Origin: Monomorium pharaonis
Lineage: Eukaryota; Arthropoda; Insecta; Hymenoptera; Formicidae
Assembly (NCBI RefSeq): GCF_013373865.1
Contig: NC_050467.1
Span: forward strand, 34,395,132 to 34,459,131
Direction: 5' to 3'
DNA length: 64,000 nt
The translations under genes and the position numbers were made by a program. Shown here one piece after another: positions 53,510 to 64,000 of the stretch. The first letter of the stretch is position 1, and each line of letters opens with the position of its first letter. Below the pieces are notes generated by a model. That model was not told the origin of the DNA. It ran no database searches and worked only from the letters and a program-made list of their open reading frames with translations.

Positions 53510-54496
53510 AATGTGATGCACAACGTGATGCACAACGTGATGCACACCATAAAAAACCGTGGGCGACTAATATAAAGAACTGAGAAGACAGCATGACAGT
53601 CGCGAGAGAGCTTAAAAGAGCTGACATATTAAAATGATAGAGTTTGCTTCAGAGAAAGCAGAGACCACATATCTCAATCATGACACGATAGCTCGCTCTA
53701 ATCACCTCTTATACCTGCATACACCTTAACGAAGGACTATGTTTACGAATATGTTTATGAAATTACATTGCATGTCATCGTATTGAACTGATATCAAACC
53801 GCATCGTATTATTTTCTTCCACCATCGCCGCGATGCTCGCTCTCTTCCTTCTCTATTGTAAATTTGTCTCTCTCGCCCGTACATGATATCTCCAACCATG
53901 CAACCTTATCTCTTTCTCTTTCATCCGTTCATTTATACGCGACTACATACGCTCCTACCCATCGCACCTTTTCGGTTCGTTTATCAACTACTTAAAGAAA
54001 ATGAACAATATGATAACATTTGCAAATTTAACTGTAATTATCCGTTCGTACACATGATTATTATAATATTTATTTTAATAAAATGATTTATTTAATAAAA
54101 TAGTATAAATTAATTTAAAAAATTTTAGTTTGGCAAACTTTAATATTTAAAACTTTAATTATTTAAAAAAATTAGGTTATTAAACGATGTGATAAAAATT
54201 AAATGAAATTTAATGTACAATAAGATTGTAGAACAGAGAGTGATGGAGAGAGACTGTAATATTTTAAGGGAACAAGAGGGAAAATAAACAATTTTAAACC
54301 ATTATATATATGTATATTAATTTATTATATAAAAATTATTAAAAGTATAAAAGTATTAAAAGTAAAAAAAAGGATAAAAAAGTATAAAAAAGTATTTAAA
54401 AAGTATAAAAAGTATATAAAAAGTATAAAAGTATAATAAAAGTGTAATAAAAGTGTAATAATTATTTTTAAAAAAGTAATAAAAGTAATTATAATG

Positions 54497-55224
54497 TCAC
54501 TCCCAGATTTCCCCATCTTCGGACGGTGGCTCCATGTCAAATAATCGCCTAAGGTCCCACACATCGGCATTAAAATTATAATGCCCGTATGCGTGTTCCC
54601 TATTTTGGTCGTTCCGCCATTGGTCCCCTTGGCGGAAATACCGCCTCCACCGAGCTGCGGCGATATTAATGAACCCAGATATACGGATTTCATCGAATCC
54701 AAAATAGGACTGTAAAAAAAAACATTTTTATTTAATTATGCTGCATGTATCCAAAAACAAATTTTGTATAGTTGCATCCAAAAACAAATATTATATACCT
54801 GTTGACCAACGGGCCCACGTATGGACACTACATTATTTAGCCAAATAATTGACATGTGGCTCTGCGGCACCCGAACGTAGGTACGGCCGTGAACGGCCGT
54901 GGTCGGTCCATGTGGGACGTCACCAACGTACACGTACTGAAATTAAATTTATTAAATTTATTTTAAAATTTTATATAAAAAAGTTTAATCAAGAAAATTA
55001 TACTTTATTATTTAATTTTCTTAAACAAAAAAGGAAAAAGTGTCGAATAGAAAAAATAATAGAAAATAATACACTAGCAGTATTGAAATAAAACTATAAT
55101 ATTTTTAATTTAAAAAGAATATATTGCTATAATTTGAATATATTTCAATTTGAGAGTGATTTTGTGTACTTACCCCCACAACCGGATACTCAATGCGCAA
55201 TCTATGGCCAACAAAGTTTGACAT
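54497..55224 (-). CDS. Three-exon Polinton gene, intact copy (133 aa)
   Basis: Exon 1 55174-55224 (ATG, ..IEYPVVG, donor GTAAGT); exon 2 54799-54936 (acceptor TTTCAG, YVYVGDVPHGP.., ending GPVGQQ, donor GTATAT); exon 3 54497-54709 (acceptor TTACAG, ..ISGFINIAAARW.., VWDLRRLFDMEP.., TGA). All joins are phase 0 and stop-free: 402 nt in total. Homologues at 45912-46449 and 17392-17915 keep the splice positions. The product is small, Trp/Arg-rich, with no recognised domain. It always lies beside the terminal repeat end nearest MCP, reading toward that end. Role unknown. Confidence 0.7.
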
Positions 55225-55559
55225 GTTCACTTCGACACAAGCTTTTACAACTACGACACGAGCGATCCAAACTAGCGTTGAGGAGCAGACCCCCATCATT
55301 ATATAGTGAAGATGTACGTGACTTTTACTTGAGAAACAAATTTGTAAAAGATTCTCAACCATGTCAGCTTCGTAGAATTTTTTATCTGCGCTTACCATTG
55401 TCTAACAAGAACTAAAACGTATGCGATTTATCAGCAAGATTATCTTATATGATGCTGTCTCGGTCAACGTCTCGGTCAACGTCTCTGTCGAAGTAAAGCA
55501 GTGTTTAAAACAACTCCATAAAGAGCATATTAAATGTATTATATTGAATCATATACATC

Positions 55560-56425
55560 AAACTGCACCATCGAACCACATTGTACATCTGTTGAACCAG
55601 AATTGAACCGCTATCAAACCGTATTATACGTCTATAGAACAGCATTATACAGCAATCAAACTGCATCACTAGAATTGAACCGTTATCAAATCACATCGTA
55701 CAGCAACCAAACACATCTATCAAATCACAATTAAACCATCGCTTGAGAAATAAAATTTGAAAAGCATATTCTCAGCCACGTCAGCTTTCATAAAATTTTT
55801 TATCTGCGCTCGCCATTGTCTAACAAAACGTACGTGATTTATCAACGAGACCGTTTTATATGATGTCTCGGTCAACGCCTCGGTCAACGCCTCGGCCAAC
55901 GCCTCGGTCAACGTCTCGATCGAAATAAAGAACTGCTATCAAACCACATCGTACAGATAAAGAACCGTTATCAAACTGCTTCATACAGCTGCCGAATCAT
56001 AGTTGAACCGCTATCGAACCACATCATACAGCTATCGAACCACTATTGAACCGTTATCAAACCATATCATACAGCTATCGATCCGCTATGTAACCACTAT
56101 CAACTGCATCATACAGCTATCAAACTGCATTGTACAGCTATCAAACTGCATTGTACAGCTATTTAACCGTTATCAAACTGCATCAAACTGTTATCAAACT
56201 GCAGCATACAGATAAAGAACTGCTATCAAACTGTATTATACAGCTATCGATCCACTATTAAACCGCTATTGAACTGCATTGTACAGCTATTGAACCGCAT
56301 CGTACCGCTATCAAACTGCATCATACAGCTATTGAACCGCATCGTACAGCTATCAAACTGCATCATACAGCTATTGAACCGCATCGTACAGCTATCGAAC
56401 CGTTATCAAACTGCATCATACATCT
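55560..56425. repeat. Minisatellite of the small Polinton
   Basis: Runs of CTATCAAACTGCATCATACAG and CTATTGAACCGCATCGTACAG. Same family and position as in the palindromic Polinton, but longer (about 40 units). Preceded by CTCGGTCAACG repeats (55450-55480, 55860-55915). Confidence 0.9.
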
Positions 56426-56485
56426 ATATATCTTATATGTACAGGAAAAAGTAGAAATAAACATTTTATTGCGTTTCATTTTTCT

Positions 56486-57013
56486 TTATTTTGAAAAAAT
56501 TTCGCAATTATTTTGGTGTTGCGACCACCAGTTATATATTTTAAATACATTTTGTAAAGCACAATTCTTAACATGTTTTTCACATCGTATAGTATTACTA
56601 ACATCTAGATTATTTAAAGATTCAATGTCGTCGTAATCCGCATCCAATGTCTTGATATATATCCCATCATCGGTATCGAGTATGTTTATCAACCATTCTC
56701 GTTTCTGAAGTCCCTTAACGTATACGATAGTTTTTCTGTCATCATCATCTTCCGTATTACACACTGCAGATGTAATCAGACGTTTCGCCATGCTGTACGG
56801 TATCATCCCGTCTTTTCATTGCAATCCATGATGATATGCAATCAACCAAGAAGCGCAAGACTTGTCGGATTTTGTAAGAACACGCCATGGCATGGGGCTA
56901 GCAAAAATGTAATGCGTGAGAACGAATCCTTTTCTCAGTACCGCCACTTCCTTTACGATAAATTTTTTATCGACAATGAATCCTTGCAGATCCACAAATG
57001 TCGGTACGATCAT
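56486..57013 (-). pseudogene. 172-aa protein homologue with one nonsense mutation
   Basis: Starts at ATG 57013 and aligns along its length with 44440-44958. A Trp codon (HGLQW) has become TGA at 56816-56818. It also carries a two-codon insertion in the acidic/Asp region (EDDDD). Otherwise intact, suggesting recent loss. Confidence 0.8.
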
Positions 57014-57075
57014 TATGAGTAACTCTTCAAGACTGTACTTTAATACCAAATATCTCAGTTTTTATCAGTTTGATG

Positions 57076-57370
57076 TTACATGATTTTGCGCACTACGTTG
57101 GACAACGGACAATATTCAATTACACGATCATGTAAAATGAGACAATAAGCGGTAGTATTCGCGGGAACATTTTCTTTGCAATCAAATTCTATGCGCACAT
57201 CTACGGTAGCACTCTTGACGGATTCGTTTTGTCGCGAACAGTCAATGACCGCAAAAGGTCCTTTTTCCAGGAATGTGATTACGTTGAGCAGCGTTTCACA
57301 CTCATATCTATAATAAGATTTACCAAAACGTCGATACATGTCATACAGAATTGCATATCTAGTTGCATAT
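57076..57370 (-). pseudogene. MCP: MCP 3' fragment
   Basis: The last ~97 codons of the major capsid protein (from RYAILYD to the C-terminal VVRKIM), nearly identical to 44081-44375. Upstream coding sequence is deleted. The break is marked by three copies of GATATGCAATTA-like sequence at 57352-57385. Confidence 0.85.
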
Positions 57371-57395
57371 CTTAATTGCATATCACACCTGACTT

Positions 57396-57820
57396 ATGCG
57401 ATATGGAAAACGTTCATCGAGAGACGTGCGGATATTGTGCAACTCATGCAGGCAGCTGTACCTTCTTCAAGAATTTCGATTCACGATTTAGTTATAGATC
57501 TCGTAAATATACGTAAAGAAAATATTGTAAAGTTAACATTATATAATACTAGTATGTATATGAAACCATCAACCATACAATTCTTATTAGAACTGGAAGA
57601 TTGTGTTGAACAAGTATGCTATCAATTGCATCAAAATATTTATATTGTTAGCAAAAAATATAAACAATTTGTTACTATTTTACGTCAAAATCATGTCACT
57701 AATAAAAGTGATGCTGTAAAGATATTACATGAAAAATATGATAAGACGTGTCTCGTAGATTGCGAGTTATTGGCTTATGCATCCGACAATATTGTATATG
57801 ATGCTTTACAAAACGAATAA
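57396..57820 (+). pseudogene. 209-aa protein homologue, C-terminal fragment
   Basis: Matches the C-terminal two thirds of the gene at 32711-33293 (I.RR.DI.QL, YMKPST.QFLL.LED, CELLAYASDNIVYDALQ). The N-terminus was lost in the same deletion that removed most of MCP. A duplicated, decayed tail of its 3' end follows at 57826-57890. Confidence 0.8.
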
Positions 57821-58119
57821 ATGAAAAAATCTTGTAGATTGTGAACTTATACATCAGGCAAATATTGTATATGATACGTTATGAAATAAATAAATGAAAA
57901 ATTTCATAAATAATTATTCTAACTTATTTTCTCTCTGCCCTATTTCTTTGCGGTATAATGGCGTGCGGAACTTGGTAGGAGGTACATAGATAAGATAGGC
58001 GGGAGCGTATATATGTGACTGCGTATGAAAGAACGCAACGAAAAAGAAAGAGATAAGACTGTATGGTTGAAGATATCGCGTACGAGCGAGAGAGAGAAAT
58101 TCAATAGAAGGAGAACGCA

Positions 58120-58444
58120 AGCACCGCGGCGGTGGCTGCTGAAAGAGATCGCGGGTGAGAGAGAGAGCGCGAGTACCGCGGCGGGCGGCGGCGGCGGCGG
58201 GCGGCGGCGGCGGCGGGCGGCGGTCGCGGACCCCGATTCCCCCTCTACCGGTCGCGGACCCGAAAATCCCGCGTTAGCAATTCCCGCACCGCGGCCGCGG
58301 ACCCGAAAATACCGCGTCAGCAATTCCGCGCCGCGAGATCCCCGATCCGCGTGACGTCATGCCCCCGCGCGCCTACGAGTTCCCCCCGCACACCCGCTCC
58401 CCTCTCGGAGCTCCCGAGTTAGAACCGGCCTAGTCTTAACTACT
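58120..58444 (-). repeat. Right terminal inverted repeat of small Polinton
   Basis: Complement of 52493-52890, with a shorter GGC array (58180-58224). TGACGTCA at 58352. Followed by the GTAGGT duplication. Confidence 0.9.
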
Positions 58445-58806
58445 GTAGGTTTGTAGCTCGGACGTTGTTATGTTACTCTCCGCTCGGTCACGGCGTGGTC
58501 GCGCTATATATGCGATGGTTTCTGGCGCAATTTTGGGGGCCAGTGACCGGGCGTCGGTAGCTTCCGCGAGACTAAGCGTTTCGACATCGGAACACGGTAA
58601 TCTTAATTGTGCAGCGTAGGGCCTATTTCTATGGCGATACGGAACTGCTTCCGAGCGTGATGTTGTAATCTCACGGAAGTTACTTGGGACTTCCGTGAGC
58701 GCGGTGGATTCTTGTGCGTCTTTTGAAAGAGGTGCTTTTTGCAACGTCTTTCGAAAGATGCGTTTCGCAATTGTGATATATGTACGGTTGTAATCGGCTT
58801 ACAACA
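58445..58806 (+). mobile_element. Solo LTR, right part (split by Polinton)
   Basis: Continues the LTR of 52262-52492 and ends GCTTACAACA, followed by CCGT. It contains TATATATG near 58507. Confidence 0.8.
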
Positions 58807-58810
58807 CCGT

Positions 58811-60904
58811 GATTGACAAAGAGACGTGCGGAAATTTGTATGCCGTTATCAAAAAAGGTTTTGAAAGAACCAATAATTTAATAGAAATAACGAATAAATT
58901 CGACTTACAAAACCAAAACATTACAAAAAAGAGGATCGATGGAATAAGCACAGTCGCAAAGTCATTGTTCGGCACCATGGATGCAAACGACGAGAAACTT
59001 ATCAACGAACAACTGACGATACTACATGACGCACAAGAACAAAACAAACACGCAATAAAAAACCAAATTAAAATAATGCAAGCAACGATAGCTCACATCG
59101 ACAATAGTGAAAGAACAATTAGACAAAATGAAAACACTCTCGCAGATGTGACAAATTCAGAACAAAACTAATAGAGGACGAAAAACAAAATAACTTGCAT
59201 GAAAATTTTATAATAATTAACGTGGTACTAGCAGACCTAACGCGCGACGCGGAAGACGTGTTGAAATACCTAGCGAACGTAAAAAATGGAACGTTGCATC
59301 CACAGTATAATACTCATTAATAAAATTATAGAATTCCTTAGAGACGCTAGCTCGCAATTACCTGAAGGGCTCTATTTCCCATTTAGAATAGGAAAAGAAT
59401 TGTCGACAATAGAAAAATTTGCGAAAATAGGCGCGTACTGCGACCATGCACACATATATGTATATATACCATTCTGAAATTCCCACTAATATCAATGCTA
59501 AAATACAAAATCTTGAATGTAATTCCTCTACCTATCCCAGATCATAATAACATCTTTTCATTCCTAGAAGTTAACCATCCTCTGATAGCAATAGATACGG
59601 TACAGCGCACATACATAATATTAGCGAAAGGCGATCTACAAAAATAAATAAAAATAAATTCTGAATATTTATATACACAAAATTATCCCGCACATTGGAT
59701 TGTTGTGCCCCTTATTAATAAGAGACACGGTATTTCGGGATCGCTGTCGTTACTCCTCGGATCAGGTGTCTGGAGAGATTGTAGCCAATTGTCGTATACC
59801 AATGTGTATATATTTTCTCTATTGGTTACACTGAGTTACACTGACTTAATTCGATAATACCCGTGACAAATATAAAAGAAGGAGCGACATACGTTCGTCG
59901 CTGTATAACGTGTAGCAAAGCCCGCTCGTTGTCTGTACCTCGGTGTTTATATACACCGTTTTTTGGGCGTATGACCGGGGAAGGTACTTCCGCGGTCACT
60001 GGCCTTTGGACAGTGTACGTGCTTAGCCAGCGAGTGCTGGCTACGCGGATTCCACCCCAAAATCAGATGATTTTGGGTGTTATTGCTTAAACAACCGGGT
60101 GCATTTCCCGGTGCGACATCCGGTATGTAGGCGATGTCCGCGCGCGAGGCGTCATTTGACATCTTCTATCGCTTGCAACATGCCGTATGTGAGTGTGATG
60201 CAATCACAACAGGATAAATTCAGATTCCATCTGCAAAATCAAAATGTACGCGGAAATTAAAAAAAACTACAAAGAGTTTAAAGTAAAAAATACTGCGTCG
60301 AACACCAGTATCTGGATAGCATTAAGTAACTTGCACTCGTGACTATACTCGACACCGAGAAGCCAAACAATTACTTTACATTGTAAAGACTATGGTCAAA
60401 TAAGGAAAAAAGTCAAATAAAATAAAGGAAACGATTGAAAGAACAGATAGAATCACATTAAGAAATAGTTGCAAATTAGCAACAGAAAACGCTATAATAA
60501 AATCATCCAAGACGTCATATGAAACTAGAGTAGAGGCATATCTACCGCAATATAATATTTCGTTACTACACAAGTCTGAATCAGCAAACGTCACAAACGA
60601 AACGAAAGAAATAAAACTAAAGAGATTATGCAAAATCCAACAGAACTAGAAAACTCCAAAATCAAACTAGACGAAATGGATAAGGTACTAGACAAAAATC
60701 CAAGCTCAATCGCCACACTTTATTTATCCAATGACAACAAGCGGAACTACTATTGTAATAGTAATATTAGCGACAGTAATAGGGATTATTGTAATACGGA
60801 AGAAAAAGCGTAATAATCCTAAGAAGCGAATCACGCTAGATCTAAATGCAGAATATACGATGCCTAGATCTATTTTGAAACGAAGCAGTAATACACGCTT
60901 CTAA
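58811..60904 (+). pseudogene. env: Errantivirus-like env, downstream pieces and membrane anchor
   Basis: 58811-59171 contains a KSLFGTMD segment followed by a long helical heptad region, as found after the cleavage site of F-type/errantivirus envelope proteins. Several stops and frameshifts follow. Near 60734-60904 a separate frame reads a hydrophobic IVIVILATVIGIIVI membrane anchor with a basic KKK tail and TAA at 60904, a typical env C-terminus. A solo LTR sits at 59701-60211. Defective throughout. Confidence 0.6.
59701..60211 (-). mobile_element. Solo LTR (511 bp) with GGAT duplication
   Basis: TGTTGTG/CACAACA ends, flanked by GGAT at 59697-59700 and 60212-60215. Related to the LTRs at 1656 and 18010. 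Hairpins include CGGTGTttatatACACCG, AGCCAGCgagtGCTGGCT and CCCAAAATCAgaTGATTTTGGG. Confidence 0.9.
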
Positions 60905-61108
60905 TACAAAAATATACATAATATATATTCGATAATAATAGTAACGGTAAAATAAAATATGTAATTATTCTCTCCCTGCAGGGGAGGGGCGCGTGGCATT
61001 AGCCAGCAAGTGCATGCGTCTCGAATTAATAAATCACGCCACACGATCGTGTTACAGTGGAATGCGGGACTCTTGCAAATTACGGCACGTGCACTAAAGA
61101 TGAACAGC
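60905..61108 (+). mobile_element. End of the env-bearing element: purine tract and LTR start
   Basis: CTGCAGGGGAGGGGCGCG near 60976-60995 looks like a polypurine tract, and TGGCATTAGCCAG after it may begin the 3' LTR, which is cut at 61108 by a Polinton terminus. Confidence 0.35.
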
Positions 61109-61310
61109 AGTAGTTTGTACTATAGCGGTTCTAACTCGGGAGCTCCGAAAGGGGAGTGGGTGTGCGGGGTAAACTTGTAGGTGCGGGGGTGTATGACGTT
61201 ATGCGGATCAGGGGGGTCTCGCGGTGCAGAAATTGCTGACGGGGGATTTTCGGGTCCGCGATCGATAGAGGGGAAATTGGGATCCGCGGCCGCCGCCACC
61301 GCCGCCGAGC
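61109..61310 (+). repeat. Polinton D: left terminal repeat
   Basis: AGTAGTTTGTACTATAGCGG, then GGTTCTAACTCGGGAGCTCCG and ATGACGTTATGCGGATC, in the same order as the other ends. Preceded by AACAGC. No right end in the window. Confidence 0.8.
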
Positions 61311-61860
61311 GCACGAGAATACGTACGCGATGGGTGGGAGCGGGAGAATGCGATGGGTAGTATGTGATGGATAGTATGTGTAGGAACGAGAGCGTGCGAT
61401 GAGTGTGAGTGAGAGAGCGTGCGGGAATATGTATGTAACGGGTGCGAGCGAGAGCGCGCGATGAGTGCGAGTGAGATCTTGCGGATATATGTATGTAACG
61501 GGTGCGAGCGAGAGCATGTAATGAGTGTAAGTGAGAGAGCGTGCTGGAATATGTATGTAACGGGTGGGAGCAAGAGTGTACGATAAGTGCGAGTGAGAGC
61601 GATAGCATACAAATTATGAGAGAGAACGATGATAACATTGTGGAAAAGGCGAGCAAGAGAACGTGAGTATAAGAGAAAATATAAAAGAGAGAAAACAAGT
61701 GTATGAAAGAGCGAGAGAGCGGGAGCGCACGGGAATACAAGAGAAAGAGGGAGAGGATAGTATGATGTGTGAGAGTTAGAGCAAGAGCGCGCAAAGTATG
61801 ATAGAGAACGATGATTTCATAATAATCATTTAAAGAACGCAATAACGGGATGAAGAACAA
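61311..61860. repeat. Polinton D subterminal repeats
   Basis: About four units of GTATGTAACGGGTGCGAGCG and GAGTGAGAGAGCGTGCG. The 246-aa minus frame across them is a by-product of the repeat. Confidence 0.75.
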
Positions 61861-62085
61861 TACGCATACATAGTAGAAAATAGTCTAAACTATTTATCGA
61901 GGAATGAAGTAATCATTCACCGGGAAAGCAGCTCCATGCCTCAGCCCAGGAACTAGTTCATAACAGAACAAAAACTACACTAAACTATCACTACACTAAA
62001 ACTGCTAACTATTACTACACTGAAACTACTAAAAAACTACCTAAAACTACTATCATAATTATAAAAATAATCTTAGAGGAGGAAG

Positions 62086-62397
62086 TCACTCCTTTGCCTC
62101 TTCGGGGGAGTCATCTCTCTGATTATCCTTCTCGGAATCTAAGGATACTCCCATGCACCCCAACAGATCGGGGACCGCTGAAGGTTGGAGGACCTCGCGG
62201 GGATTAAATTCTCGTTCATCCTCCACGCCGGAATCATCGTTGTTATCCTCATCGCTGTTATTCTCTCTATCAAAGACTTCGCGGAGGTCCACAAATTCGC
62301 CTACCACTTCCCCCGCATCTTCATTCGCGTCCACTATTACTAAAATGCCCGGAATAGGCGATGCGAGGAGTGTGGACAGTGGAATGTGATCACGCAT
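62086..62397 (-). CDS. Acidic subterminal Polinton protein, second copy
   Basis: Homologue of 53171-53509 with start at Met 62397 (upstream in-frame start at 62448 possible). It keeps ASPIPGILVIVDANEDAGEV, FVDLREVFDRE, an acidic NSDEDNNDD run, FNPREVLQP and an acidic tail. Same position relative to the terminal repeat, which supports a real gene of this Polinton family. Confidence 0.55.
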   Translation of the reverse strand: MRDHIPLSTLLASPIPGILVIVDANEDAGEVVGEFVDLREVFDRENNSDEDNNDDSGVEDEREFNPREVLQPSAVPDLLGCMGVSLDSEKDNQRDDSPEEAKE

Positions 62398-62639
62398 AAT
62401 TTTATTTGCACGACACGCACCGTGAAAAAAACAGTGGACAACTAACATAGAGAGCTGAAAAGAGACAGCACAACTGTCGTGAGAGAGCTTAAAAAAGCTT
62501 ACATATTAAATTGATATGTCTCAGAGAAAACTGCATCACATATCTCAATTATGTAACGATAGCACATCTTAATCACCACTTATATCTGCTCGCATCTCAA
62601 CGAACTACCAAGCAACTCACGATATCGAATAGAAAAAGT

Positions 62640-62835
62640 TAATAGTTTTCCCAACCCTTCTTTGTTATATTCCTGTTTATTATTACTTAAATATTTATCT
62701 AAATAATTTAGTTAAATAATTTAGTTTAATATTAATTAAATATCTTGTGACAAATAATTCTCATTTTTCAGATTATATTTATTTTTGAAATATTTAATTG
62801 TAAAATAAAATTAATCTTGTCGAATTTGGCCGATC
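62640..62835. other. AT-rich filler, nothing recognised
   Basis: Repeated ATATTTAGTTAAATAATTTAG motifs only. Confidence 0.5.
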
Positions 62836-62839
62836 GTGA

Positions 62840-62975
62840 AATGCAGGGGTATGACGTTACGCGGATCAGGAGTCTCGCGGCGCGCTGAGATGAAATCGAA
62901 TTGTATCGCGTTTCACAGTCACGTTTCGGGTCCGCGATGTTCCCTCTGAGCGGAAGAGGGAGAATTGGGGTATAT
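62840..62975 (+). repeat. Polinton terminal-repeat fragment
   Basis: ATGACGTTACGCGGATCAGG, TTTCGGGTCCGCGATGTTCCC and GGAAGAGGGAGAATTGGGGT match inner parts of the terminal repeats, split by about 50 bp of unrelated sequence. Confidence 0.6.
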
Positions 62976-63149
62976 AAAGTAAAAGATTATAAAATTGTGA
63001 AAGCAATAATAAATGATAATAAATGATAAGAAACGATTATAAAATTGTAAAAAAAGCATTAATGTATTACATAAACCGATACAATATAAACAACAAAAAA
63101 TATAAAACCGATACAATGTATTAGTACTACATAAACCGATACATATAAT

Positions 63150-63693
63150 TGTTGAGTGTGCGGCACTCACACAAGTAATAACCGCAGTAATGACCAGGGT
63201 GTCAAGTGACATTTCGTGAGACGACACCGTCCGACCTTCATACCGGACGTCGCACCGGCCTTCACACCGGACATCGCACCGGGCAGTATACGGTTACCAT
63301 CCATTTCGCCACCCGAAATCTCCTGATTTCCGTGGCGGAATGAGCGTAACTAGCAATTGCTGGGCTAAGCCAATGCACGGGCCACAGACCCGTGACCGCG
63401 AGTGACATCCCTTAGTAACAAACCGAAAAGCGGAGTATATAAACGCCGCGAAAAAAGAATGAGTGGGCTCAGTATTAATCACAACAGCGACGAATCTATG
63501 TCGCTCGTCAAACCGTCAAATTATACTTATTCATTTACGACCATAAACTATTCTGGTTTATTAACTGAGAATTGTAACGTGGAACAAATATATCTCTCTC
63601 GTTATCAACTCTCGGTGTTATCTCTTCGCAACCTGATCCCGAGTAGTCATCGGCAGCGATCCCGTACCGCGTCGCGAAGCCAGAGACGCAACA
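63150..63693 (+). mobile_element. Solo LTR (544 bp) with TAAT duplication
   Basis: TGTTGAGTG start and GCAACA end, flanked by TAAT (63146-63149 and 63694-63697). TATATAAA is at 63437. A distant member of the hairpin-chain family: GTGTGCGGCACTCAC, CACCGGcctTCACACCGG and CGCCACccgaaatctcctgatttccGTGGCG. Confidence 0.8.
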
Positions 63694-63697
63694 TAAT

Positions 63698-64000
63698 ATA
63701 AACGTTAATGAGCAAATTTCTCTATGCTAAATACATCCAGGGCTACCGCATCATCAGTATCCTCCTCATTATTCAAAAATACCTCTACACATACTTTACA
63801 ATCTTGCGCAAGTTTAACTTCAATCAGTTTTTTGTCACAAAAAAAAACACTCTATCACAGTTGCTAATGAATCATCCTGCGATAATTTGCTTCTAAATTT
63901 ATGTGATTCTGGAGTTCGATACCAGCTTCTGAATCTTCCTGGCAACCAATTTTATTTTAATGCCTTATTGTAAAATTATTTTATTTTCTCAATCGTTTTT
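63698..64000. other. AT-rich end of window, nothing recognised
   Basis: A 62-codon open frame (63708-63896) has no motif or supporting context. Confidence 0.4.

Larger units (their letters stand above)
52493..58444. mobile_element. Small internally deleted Polinton (5,952 bp) with 6-bp TSD
   Basis: Both ends are AGTAGTTAAGACTAGGCC in inverted orientation, flanked by GTAGGT at 52487-52492 and 58445-58450. Terminal repeats, an acidic gene, the three-exon gene, the minisatellite, the 172-aa gene and the MCP 3' end are kept. Everything from mid-MCP to mid 209-aa gene (all replication genes, protease, ATPase) is deleted. A non-autonomous derivative that needs helper integrase and polymerase. Confidence 0.93.

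Overview
The window is a transposon graveyard from an insect nuclear genome. It is AT-rich, with introns of 50-240 bp and arthropod-type TATA/TCAGT promoters. The mix of Polintons, Ty3-like LTR elements, Jockey and Penelope remnants fits Hymenoptera, most likely an ant (inference). I found no convincing host gene, rRNA, tRNA or CRISPR array.

The centrepiece (18978-47368) is a Maverick/Polinton, a virus-like self-replicating DNA transposon, rearranged into a giant inverted repeat. Two 13,576-bp arms (18978-32553 and 33080-46655; mirror rule x -> 65633-x) flank a 526-bp spacer. I see no mismatch or length difference between them. From the terminal repeat inward each arm carries a spliced gene of unknown function, a minisatellite, a 172-aa protein, the double-jelly-roll major capsid protein, a 58-aa protein, the penton-like minor capsid protein, a phospholipase A2/adenain-type protease fusion, an 86-aa protein, the FtsK/A32-type packaging ATPase, a 355-aa protein, a 113-aa coiled-coil protein, the integrase, the protein-primed family B DNA polymerase, a 205-aa protein, a 115-bp tandem repeat and a spliced 209-aa protein. 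Capsid genes, protease and ATPase make a virion-morphogenesis module; polymerase and integrase are the replication and insertion module. Polymerase and integrase lie tail to tail and both lost their 3' ends to one deletion shared by the two arms, so the element looks replication-defective.

Left flank (1-18977): a Ty3-like gag and LTR on the minus strand, a small MITE, a decayed Penelope-like element with a GIY-YIG remnant, an unclassified GC-rich segment with a proline-rich ORF, a decayed Jockey-like LINE, a hAT transposase remnant split by a Polinton terminus (16526), a pseudogene copy of the spliced Polinton gene, and a 3' LTR with polypurine tract.

Right flank (47369-64000): a second Polinton right-end fragment, then a decayed errantivirus-like element (integrase, env pieces) that has served as a landing site. 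A solo LTR (duplication CCGT) sits in env; a 5,952-bp internally deleted Polinton with terminal inverted repeats and 6-bp duplication GTAGGT sits inside that LTR; another solo LTR (GGAT) lies further down env; a further Polinton left end starts at 61109; a solo LTR (TAAT) lies at 63150-63693. The Ty3-like LTRs share an unusual architecture, a chain of near-perfect hairpins.
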